Source of the DNA: Ruminococcus flavefaciens
GTDB lineage: Bacteria; Bacillota; Clostridia; Oscillospirales; Ruminococcaceae
DNA length: 29,161 bases
Assembly: GCA_002309635.1 (NCBI GenBank)
Contig: DBXO01000014.1
Span: forward strand, 120,324-149,484
Reading direction: 5' to 3'
Below the pieces are notes generated by a model. The model did not search any database. It was given only the letters and a program-made list of their open reading frames with translations, and was not told the origin of the DNA. Of the stretch, positions 22,605-29,161 are shown one piece after another. Made by a program: the position numbers and the translations under genes. How positions within the stretch are numbered: position 1 is the stretch's first letter; every line of letters begins with the position of its first letter.

Positions 22605-23813
22605 TTATTTAGCAAGTAAATTTCTGATTTTATCTGTCAGGATATCAGCTATATACTGCTGTGTTTTCTTCGACGGGTGCCCGTCGGTTCCCATGTCATC
22701 CAGTGGTGACTGCGATGGTGAGAAGAAAGATGTCATCTTCTCATCACCGAGATCAGCAATTGCTTCTTCTATAAGTTTATATACATCATCGCCGCCCATA
22801 GTACCGACAGTACAGATGATAGCAGCATCAGGACGCTTTGCGCGGACGGTCTGCAAGAATGCCTTGTATCCGTTTGTAAACTCTTTACCATGCGCTTCCG
22901 TATCTGCGGCAACATAGTTGATATCATTTGTGCCGAGATTTATCACAACGAAGTCGCACTGTTCGGAAAAATCCCAGTCTGTACCATAGTCAGCATAGTT
23001 GCTTGATATTCCGTAGCAGTCAGGCAACAGATCTTTTTCATTTTTAGAACCGTCAGCTGAGAAGCCGGACACTATTCCATATCCGCTGTAACAGCACGTT
23101 GTATAATCAGCCTCAAGAGCCTTTGCTGTCAGATACGCATACGATTTTGTGAAGTTTTCTGCAGCAGTGCTGAATGTATCGCCGAATTTTCCTTCCACGC
23201 CATATGCACAGGTTATGGAATCACCGATAAATTCGATTTTCAAAGAAGCTTCATCTGTGGGGGTAACAGGCTGTGCAGAACTGCTCTCCGCATTGACTGA
23301 GCGTATACCCACACCGCCGAACTGTGCTTCTGACAGCAGCATTACCTTTATGACGGCCGTTTTATCTGTATCTGCCCAAAGACTTACTGTCTCTTCCTGC
23401 TTATCCATAACTGCATCACAAATCAGCTTATCATCGGCGTAAACGGCATATCGAGGACGATGAGCCTCATCGGTCTTTATACCGCTGCTGCCGGCAAGTG
23501 TCAGTGATGCATTATTACCGCTTACAGTGAATTCGGCAGACGAACCGCTCTGCACAAGCCAGAGGACACCGTCCTTTGTTACTGTTCTGCTTTGCAGTTT
23601 TGCATTATCTGACGTTATAGGAATACTTTGCATAATGGCTTCTGCTCCTGTTTTTGTTGAACTTTCCGTTTGTTCAACAGCTTTTGTTGTTTCGGAAGTG
23701 TTGATACTAACTGGTTCTGAACCGTTTTTATTATTTGAACAACCCGTAAATGCTCCCAGAGCGGCTATGCATAATGCACAGCCAACTGCGATCAATATTC
23801 TATTCTTTTTCAT
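22605..23813 (-). CDS. CE2-like SGNH acetylesterase lipoprotein
   Basis: 402 residues; GAGGTAAAA precedes ATG 23813. The signal peptide ends in the lipobox FTGC. Residues about 60-185 form a beta-rich jelly-roll-like domain (GVLWLVQSGSSAEFTVSGNN, ASLTLAG, RYAVYADDKLI). From about 190 the SGNH hydrolase fold follows: IEFIGDSITCAYGVEG with nucleophile Ser199, SGYGIVSGF, VINLGTNDINY and MGTDGHPSKKTQ with Asp377 and His379. A jelly roll followed by SGNH is the layout of carbohydrate esterase family 2, which removes acetyl groups from xylan or mannan. It is the second gene of an operon, 34 bp after the GH3 gene, fitting joint surface processing of acetylated oligosaccharides. Confidence 0.88.
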   Translation of the reverse strand: MKKNRILIAVGCALCIAALGAFTGCSNNKNGSEPVSINTSETTKAVEQTESSTKTGAEAIMQSIPITSDNAKLQSRTVTKDGVLWLVQSGSSAEFTVSGNNASLTLAGSSGIKTDEAHRPRYAVYADDKLICDAVMDKQEETVSLWADTDKTAVIKVMLLSEAQFGGVGIRSVNAESSSAQPVTPTDEASLKIEFIGDSITCAYGVEGKFGDTFSTAAENFTKSYAYLTAKALEADYTTCCYSGYGIVSGFSADGSKNEKDLLPDCYGISSNYADYGTDWDFSEQCDFVVINLGTNDINYVAADTEAHGKEFTNGYKAFLQTVRAKRPDAAIICTVGTMGGDDVYKLIEEAIADLGDEKMTSFFSPSQSPLDDMGTDGHPSKKTQQYIADILTDKIRNLLAK

Positions 23814-23847
23814 TTTTACCTCATATCATAAAACAACTTTTTTGATA

Positions 23848-26328
23848 TTATGAGAACAGAGCCTCATAGTATTCGGGAGTTCTGTCGGGTTCGCTTGTTG
23901 TCACATATATCCAGCAAACGAGGTCATCGTCAAGCTTTCTCATATAGAAACAATCGAACGCCTTGCCATCCCAATAATATACTATATCTTTAGAATATTC
24001 CTCGCTGCCAAGTTTGACCTTTTCACGTTCTTTCCAGTCACCTATATCGCCTGCGTTGGTGATCTGGTCATCTACCCAATTCTTTAAGTAGTCAAGAACA
24101 TCTTCTGCAGAAACGTCGGAAGAATCAGGGAAACCGATCTTGGTATTTACAAATAATACCATTATGGCTTCTTTTGCGCTTCCGAACTGTGCGTCACTTA
24201 TCTGCGCCATCTCACGTCTGATATCTTCTTCATCTGTAAGCTGGGCAATGTATTCTTTTTTCTGATCTGTATCAACAGGATAATTCTTAAGATTACCGGG
24301 AACATTCAATGTGATTTTAGCGTAATCATTGACATATACCCCGTCCTTGAAAAGACCGGCGGTATAGTTCGTACCCACAGTGGCAGGATCAGGTTCAACT
24401 GCTGTCGGCGGATCAAGAATGGTTTCAGGCTCTTCATTAGCCTTGAAATCACTGCCGTAGCTGAGTCCGTAACCCTTTTCCAGCCAGCACTTGTCAGTGC
24501 GGATCTGATCCAGAGAGCTGTACCACGGAGCAGGCAGCTTACCCTTGAAGTCAGCACAGCCGCAGAGTACATCGGATATGCCCTTGCCTTCCGAACCGGG
24601 GAGATAGCACATTACAACACTGTCCCACTGATCGTATATTCTCGGATTTATGAGGACCTGTCTGCCTGCAACGATACAGGTTACAACAGGCTTGCCAAGA
24701 TCCCTGGCTTCCTGTCGTGCCTCTGAATTGCCGTCAAGTCCCAGTTCGCCGAAAAGGCTCATATCCTCAGTATCGCCGTTCCACTCGGCATATGCCTGCT
24801 CTCCCAGACAAAGCAGTACAACATCAGCTTTGTCTGCTTCTTCTTTATCTGTTATTACTTCTATGCCGTAATCTTCAGCGTATCTCTCAAAAGCTTCAAG
24901 TATTGTTGTAACACCCGGAACGTCCTTTGAGTTTGCGCCGTTCCAGTCCATTGTCCAGCCGCCGCACTGTGCCTGACAGCTGTTTGCAGCAGGACCTGTT
25001 ATATAGACCTTTGTGCCTTCTTTAAGAGGAAGAACTTTGTTATCGTTCTTGAGGAGCACAAGGCTCTCTTCAACAAGCTTTTCGGCAACCTTTCGGTATT
25101 CCAGTGAGCCTGTGGATATCTTTTCTGTCTTGATATCCTTTAGGAGCGGATCATCAAAGAGACCTGCCTCCTTCTTAACCTTGATTATTCTTGTAACAGC
25201 ATCGTTGACACGCTCTTCGGAAATATCTCCGCTGCCTGCTGCATCAACTATTATCTGCTTTGCTTCGTCGTATCTGTCGGTCTCCATAAGCATGTCAATG
25301 CCTGCGTTGATGCTCGTTATCACCTGATCTTTATACGAATCGCCCGTTATATGCTGTATAGAGCCCCAGTCGCTGACTATGAAGCCCTCAAATCCCATTT
25401 CGTCCTTCAGCTTCATGATGTACTCTTTGTTTTCGTGAATCTTCACACCGTTAAGTGACGAGTGGCTGATCATTATGGTCTGTACGCCTGCATCTATCTG
25501 AGCCTGATATACCTTAAGTAGCTCCTCTATCTCTGTGTCGGTAAGTTGAGCGTCGCCGCGGTCTATACGCTTGAGAGGTGCACCTTCCTCGCCTGTGCCA
25601 TATACTACGTTACCATCAGCAAAGAAGTGCTTTGCACAGGCAACAAGTCCGCCGTCTATTAGACCTTTTGTATATGCGGTACTGAGTTTTGTTATGGTTT
25701 CAAGGTCAGAACCATAGGACTCATATGTACGTCCCCAGCGCGGATCAACAGACTGAGCCACGCAGGGCGAGAAGTTCCACATCATATGACAGAGCTTTGC
25801 TTCATCTGCTGTTATAAGTCCCACCTGATATGCAAGCTCCTCATCGTTTGCTGCACCCTGTCCGATATTGTGCGGGAAGTATACTGCATCTCTGCAGTAA
25901 TTGACGCCGTGAACGTCGTCCTGACCATAGATATACGGGATACCTGCCTCTGATTCTATAGCTGCATTCTGGAAGCCGTCAACGGTCTCGCACCATGCAT
26001 CGGAATCAATACATCCGACAGTGGACAGAATACTGCCGTAGTCATTATTCTTCATGTCGTCTTCGGTGATGTTATAAACGGCAGGCTGAACCATCTGAGA
26101 CGCTTTCTGTTCCAGTGTCAACTGTGCCACTATCTCCTCAGGAGTCATAGCGGCATAAGTCTTATACTTTGGCCCGTCAAACTTGACCTCTGCCTTAGTC
26201 GTAGTTTCAGTTGAAGTTCCTGAAGTAGCTTCGGTTCCTTCTGGAGATGATTTTTTGCTTGCCTGTGAGCATGATACTGTTGAAGCCAGTAATGCCATTG
26301 GAAGTAATAATGCGATTGTTTTTTTCAT
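23848..26328 (-). CDS. GH3 exo-beta-glucosidase-type lipoprotein with extra C-terminal domain
   Basis: 826 residues; AAAGGAGAAAAC precedes ATG 26328. The lipobox is TVSC. The GH3 barrel runs from about 60, with MTPEEIVAQLTLEQKASQMV, YGQDDVHG, NFSPCVAQSVDPRWGRTYES, KHFFADG and the nucleophile Asp320 in FIVSDWGSI. The second alpha/beta domain has LLKNDNKVLPL, GGWTMDWNG and the candidate acid/base Glu515 in YAEWNGD, and ends near GYGLSYGSDF. The arrangement resembles barley ExoI and ExoP-like exo-glucosidases rather than Fn3-containing beta-glucosidases. Instead of an Fn3 domain, about 170 unrecognised residues follow (from TVGTNYTAGLFKDG to the end), rich in Asp/Glu and aromatics. The enzyme would release glucose or cellobiose at the cell surface. 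It heads the operon with the CE2-like gene. Confidence 0.93.
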   Translation of the reverse strand: MKKTIALLLPMALLASTVSCSQASKKSSPEGTEATSGTSTETTTKAEVKFDGPKYKTYAAMTPEEIVAQLTLEQKASQMVQPAVYNITEDDMKNNDYGSILSTVGCIDSDAWCETVDGFQNAAIESEAGIPYIYGQDDVHGVNYCRDAVYFPHNIGQGAANDEELAYQVGLITADEAKLCHMMWNFSPCVAQSVDPRWGRTYESYGSDLETITKLSTAYTKGLIDGGLVACAKHFFADGNVVYGTGEEGAPLKRIDRGDAQLTDTEIEELLKVYQAQIDAGVQTIMISHSSLNGVKIHENKEYIMKLKDEMGFEGFIVSDWGSIQHITGDSYKDQVITSINAGIDMLMETDRYDEAKQIIVDAAGSGDISEERVNDAVTRIIKVKKEAGLFDDPLLKDIKTEKISTGSLEYRKVAEKLVEESLVLLKNDNKVLPLKEGTKVYITGPAANSCQAQCGGWTMDWNGANSKDVPGVTTILEAFERYAEDYGIEVITDKEEADKADVVLLCLGEQAYAEWNGDTEDMSLFGELGLDGNSEARQEARDLGKPVVTCIVAGRQVLINPRIYDQWDSVVMCYLPGSEGKGISDVLCGCADFKGKLPAPWYSSLDQIRTDKCWLEKGYGLSYGSDFKANEEPETILDPPTAVEPDPATVGTNYTAGLFKDGVYVNDYAKITLNVPGNLKNYPVDTDQKKEYIAQLTDEEDIRREMAQISDAQFGSAKEAIMVLFVNTKIGFPDSSDVSAEDVLDYLKNWVDDQITNAGDIGDWKEREKVKLGSEEYSKDIVYYWDGKAFDCFYMRKLDDDLVCWIYVTTSEPDRTPEYYEALFS

Positions 26329-26399
26329 GTTTTCTCCTTTCGGTACGTTTGAAATTTTATCTGATATTGTAGTTATTTAGTCCGTCGATTAATGTTAAT

Positions 26400-26428
26400 A
26401 TTATATCATACTTTGTAAACAAAAGCAA
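26400..26428 (-). promoter_or_regulatory. Promoter of the GH3-CE2 operon with dyad in the spacer
   Basis: Minus strand TTGCTT (complement of 26423-26428), a 17-bp spacer and TATAAT (complement of 26400-26405) with an extended TGA-TATAAT. The spacer holds the dyad TTTGT-AA-ACAAA (plus strand 26412-26423), and GCAAG…CTTAC-type symmetry continues upstream, so a regulator site is plausible. Confidence 0.6.
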
Positions 26429-26638
26429 GTAAATGCTTACATGAGATTGATTATGTACTATTATAATTTCAGAATCCAGGAATTAATCATTTGGGTATCT
26501 CTGATAAAGGCTTAATCAGTGCTAATGAATTCTAAGGGATGCTAAAAGATACATGTTCACAGAAAGTTTACGATTTCAGCCGCACATTTCGCCGGTCTCA
26601 CACGTTAAAGCCTATATAGACTAAAGTGAAATTATCTC
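26429..26638. other. Intergenic region between divergent promoters
   Basis: Separates the GH3 operon promoter from the promoter of the right-edge dockerin gene. No gene, RNA or strong hairpin was recognised. Confidence 0.5.
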
Positions 26639-26667
26639 TTGCATTAAGCGGGATATCACTGTATAAT
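26639..26667 (+). promoter_or_regulatory. Promoter of the right-edge dockerin gene
   Basis: TTGCAT (26639-26644), a 17-bp spacer and TATAAT (26662-26667), 50 bp upstream of ATG 26718. Confidence 0.65.
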
Positions 26668-26717
26668 GAAATAAAGCAGTTTAATGCTGCAAATCTGAAG
26701 AACGGCAGGTGAATATT

Positions 26718-29161
26718 ATGAAACTCAAGAAGATAGCTGCTGCAATTGCCGCTGCTGCAACTGCAATTGCCCCTCTTTCGGCGGAAAGGCTTTCTATGTT
26801 CGTTCCTTCCGCTGTATATGCGGCTGAACACGCTATGGGAGCTGCTCTTCCCGACTGGATACCCCAGAGCTTTGAAAGTGCTCTTGAATTCAGGAATACC
26901 TACGGTGCTACTCTTGTAAAAGACGGCCTTGTATGTGTTGTGTTCAGGGAGAGTATGGCGGGAACGTCAGATGATGAGCAACAGGGAGCATCACGTTATG
27001 AGATCAGGACAACGGAAGGCATGATGAAAGAGCTCAAACGTGAAACTTACTGCCCGGAAAGCCCGGAGACAGACAGCTGCTATGAGGTGGCAGTATACTA
27101 TGCTCCGGAGAAGCAGGGCGAGTTTGCTGTGGCGCTGACCGACAAGTGGATACAGATATGCATAATGCCTGAGGACGGATACGATCCTGTTATGGAGAAC
27201 AATGCCCTTGCTCAAAAGGCGGGGATCGATCTGGGAGGCGTCAACGCTTCTGCTTTCTATTCCTTTGCAGTAGACGAGGATATGGAGATCACCGAGACAG
27301 ATATCTACGGCTGGCTTCCCGACTGTGCTGCCGAGTATGAGGCTTATAAGGAGAAGAACGGAGCTGTATCCGCAAAGGATGATCTTGTTATGTTCTGTAT
27401 AGACAAAGCTATCGGTACGGCATACAGCTGGACCTCAGCTGTGGATGAGGATATGTTCAGGGAACTGTTCCGTTCATCTTGTTCCATGGAAACAGCAAAG
27501 GTGCTTGACGGAGGCACACAACGCTTTGTTGCTGTTTACAGGGCTCTGAACAGCGGAAAAGGCATTATCAGATGGGATTTCGCAAGGAGCGCTGACGCAG
27601 GCGTTCCCCTTGTTGAAAAGACACTTGTTGCAGACTGTACTGTTTCCGAAGGCGGCACTAATATAATATTGAGTGACTCGCATCTGAGCGACGCAAGGCT
27701 GACATTCTCGTTATACAGCATTTATTCTGGAGACCTGAAGTATTCCGCAACTGAGATCTACGATAAGTATTACGGTTCAGATGCGGCGGTCATAACATCA
27801 AAGGAGGAACTTGATGAGTTCCTTTCAAGACATCTGAATGAGAGCGCGGCAAAGGAGTTCTCGGAGCAGTATTCGGATCTGTTCTTCGAGAATTATGTGC
27901 TGATGCTGAATACCTATCTCGATCCATACAGGGGACGGGTGTTCAAGCATGGCCTGAGGGACGTGGTAAAAAAGGACGGTTATCTGGAAATCGACTATAC
28001 TTCCGTGATAAGCGGAGCGCTCATGAGGACCTCGGATTTTGATATCCTCAGGGTAGAGATGCCTAAGGAACAGTATGACGGTTCCTATGTTGTCTGGAAA
28101 GACAATGAGGTTCTGGAAAGTGATCTTGTGCGTATAAAAGTAGTGGATATCGATACGGGCAAGACCATAGAGATATCCGATGACGATGTGCTCAGCCTGT
28201 TCGGCGGCACTGTCAAGTACTTCGAGGGCTCTAATCCCTATTACTGGGATACAGAGCGCACAGGCAAGACCGTTCATGATCTTTACATAGACGAAAAGTA
28301 TCTGCCCGAGGGCTATGAGCTTTATACATGGAACGAGGCTATTATTGATGAATATCCCGATAATACTGCGGATATCGTCTTTAACGTACAAAAATCCGGT
28401 GGCAGCACTACCTTTATGGACAAGATAGCCACAACTGTTCGCGGCATCAACTATGAAAAAATGACAGAGAGCGGGCCTGCGGTGGTGACATCGGAGGAGG
28501 ATCTCACTGAGATAATGTCCTCCTGGTTTACAAATGAGAGCATTCAGAGGAAGGTTATGTCCAAGTACGGCGATGAGTTTTTCAAGGACAACGTGCTGTT
28601 CCTTAACTGGGAAGTTGACTCCACAGGCGGCAGCGGTGTGAGCATCAGGGACGTGGAGATCTCTGACGGAAAGATCTCCGTATACTACATTGAACGCTCT
28701 CCCGATTACGGCATATGCAACACTGATTACCTGTGCATCTTACAGGCGACGGTCCCGAAGAGCAAATATCATGGTGAAAAGGTAGAGTGGAAGTGCCTCG
28801 GCGATGTAAACGGAGATAATGTGTTCGGCATCGCAGATCTGCTGATCTTGCAGAAATGGCTGAATGGCTCAGATGATGTGACCATGCCCGACTGGACAAG
28901 GGCGGATCTTTGCAGGGATGGCAGGATAGATGTATTCGATCTTTGTATGCTGAGAAAGCAGCTTATCAGCTGCGATAACGGTAATCTGACAAATCCCAGT
29001 TCCTATGATTATAAAATGAATGTTGTCGTTCATTACAATGGTTACGGCTATGCAGGAAACTGGATCGAAAAAGAGGATGTACAAATGGACTTCAGCATTT
29101 CCGAGGGCGACAAGTTCACTGAGAAGCAGGAAGGAAAATGGGTGAAGAATGATTCCGATGA
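26718..29161 (+). CDS. Secreted dockerin protein with duplicated unknown domain (3' truncated by window edge)
   Basis: The frame from ATG 26718 (AGGTGA ribosome site) is open for 814 codons to the window edge. A signal peptide is clear (MKLKKIAAAIAAAATAIAPL, cleavage near VYA-AEH). Residues about 40-350 are not recognised. Two copies of a 103-residue unit follow, at 358-460 and 589-691. Each starts V(I/V)TS(K/E)E(E/D)L, has Y-x-D-x-FF-xx-(Y/N)VL-x-LN, then RDV, and ends with PK-xx-Y-x-G-xx-V-x-W. An internal dockerin spans about 693-750 (GDVNGDNVFGIADLLILQKW and ADLCRDGRIDVFDLCMLRKQ), of a different type from the two GH9 dockerins. At least 60 more residues lie after it. No catalytic motif was seen. 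It would be held on the cellulosome or another cohesin partner. Confidence 0.88.
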   Translation, partial: MKLKKIAAAIAAAATAIAPLSAERLSMFVPSAVYAAEHAMGAALPDWIPQSFESALEFRNTYGATLVKDGLVCVVFRESMAGTSDDEQQGASRYEIRTTEGMMKELKRETYCPESPETDSCYEVAVYYAPEKQGEFAVALTDKWIQICIMPEDGYDPVMENNALAQKAGIDLGGVNASAFYSFAVDEDMEITETDIYGWLPDCAAEYEAYKEKNGAVSAKDDLVMFCIDKAIGTAYSWTSAVDEDMFRELFRSSCSMETAKVLDGGTQRFVAVYRALNSGKGIIRWDFARSADAGVPLVEKTLVADCTVSEGGTNIILSDSHLSDARLTFSLYSIYSGDLKYSATEIYDKYYGSDAAVITSKEELDEFLSRHLNESAAKEFSEQYSDLFFENYVLMLNTYLDPYRGRVFKHGLRDVVKKDGYLEIDYTSVISGALMRTSDFDILRVEMPKEQYDGSYVVWKDNEVLESDLVRIKVVDIDTGKTIEISDDDVLSLFGGTVKYFEGSNPYYWDTERTGKTVHDLYIDEKYLPEGYELYTWNEAIIDEYPDNTADIVFNVQKSGGSTTFMDKIATTVRGINYEKMTESGPAVVTSEEDLTEIMSSWFTNESIQRKVMSKYGDEFFKDNVLFLNWEVDSTGGSGVSIRDVEISDGKISVYYIERSPDYGICNTDYLCILQATVPKSKYHGEKVEWKCLGDVNGDNVFGIADLLILQKWLNGSDDVTMPDWTRADLCRDGRIDVFDLCMLRKQLISCDNGNLTNPSSYDYKMNVVVHYNGYGYAGNWIEKEDVQMDFSISEGDKFTEKQEGKWVKNDSD
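27789..28097 (+). repeat. First copy of a 103-residue duplicated domain
   Basis: Encodes residues 358-460. It aligns end to end with the unit at 28482-28790, sharing VTS-type start, FF and VL-x-LN, RDV, a TD/TS-D turn and the PK-Y-G-V-W end. DNA identity is low, so the duplication is old. Confidence 0.7.
28482..28790 (+). repeat. Second copy of the 103-residue duplicated domain
   Basis: Encodes residues 589-691 and ends directly before the dockerin. Same length and pattern as the first copy. The C-terminal domain of the membrane regulator at 1685-3850 shows a more distant version. Confidence 0.7.
28794..28970 (+). other. Internal dockerin module of the right-edge protein
   Basis: Two F-hand loops, DVNGDNVFGIAD and DLCRDGRIDVFD, each followed by a helix (LLILQKWLNG and LCMLRKQLIS). 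The first loop lacks the usual Gly at position 6 (DN in place of DG). It is placed inside the protein rather than at its end. Confidence 0.85.

Noticed and set aside
27825..28391. 188-residue minus-strand open frame
   Set aside because: Antisense to the right-edge dockerin gene, whose plus-strand frame has a signal peptide, repeats and a dockerin and runs unbroken for 814 codons.
1..29161. tRNA, rRNA, CRISPR array, IS element with transposase, phage genes or known riboswitch
   Set aside because: None was recognised on either strand by eye; a covariance-model scan would be needed to exclude small structured RNAs.

Overview
The window looks like a chromosome segment of a cellulolytic Ruminococcus-type Firmicute (R. 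flavefaciens / R. champanellensis-like). The evidence is dockerin modules on GH9 proteins, Thr-rich linkers, strong AGGAGG ribosome sites, TTGACA/TATAAT promoters and moderate GC. Species is inference.

Layout. (1) 1-1506: 3' part of an active-looking GH9 endoglucanase with a C-terminal dockerin. (2) 1528-1669: a nested palindromic element between convergent genes. (3) 1685-4426 (minus): an ECF-type sigma factor followed by a large single-pass membrane regulator, probably its anti-sigma factor. (4) 4591-5709 (minus): a DUF4349 lipoprotein. (5) 6022-6390: a small transcription unit whose gene is interrupted at codon 3. (6) 6403-8954 (minus): a MerR regulator, a membrane-anchored HEFTH peptidase and a membrane-anchored alpha/beta hydrolase, read from a 19-bp-spacer promoter with a palindromic operator. 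(7) 9321-14063 (plus): a YtrA-type GntR repressor, an ABC ATPase, two permeases and a beta-lactamase-fold serine hydrolase with a C-terminal membrane domain. (8) 14611-16370 (plus): a second ECF sigma plus membrane regulator pair. (9) 16506-18065: an esterase-like lipoprotein. (10) 18277-18822: a YbaK/ProX-type tRNA-editing protein. (11) 19008-22337: a 1109-residue CBM4-like / Ig / GH9 / dockerin protein. (12) 22605-26328 (minus): a GH3 lipoprotein and a CE2-like SGNH esterase lipoprotein in one operon. (13) 26718-end: a secreted protein with an internal dockerin, open at the right edge.

How they may work together. The dockerin proteins would attach to a cellulosome scaffold, and the GH3 and CE2-like lipoproteins would process oligosaccharides and remove acetyl groups at the cell surface. 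Two sigma/membrane-regulator pairs with different extracellular parts lie among them and could sense surface signals; no link to polysaccharide is proven.

The most striking observations are these. The 1109-residue GH9 protein has lost every recognisable catalytic motif of its family (DAGD, NPHHR and the acid Glu) while the fold signatures are kept, so it is probably a cellulosomal pseudo-enzyme. A roughly 103-residue domain occurs twice in the right-edge dockerin protein and, more divergently, at the C-terminus of the first membrane regulator.
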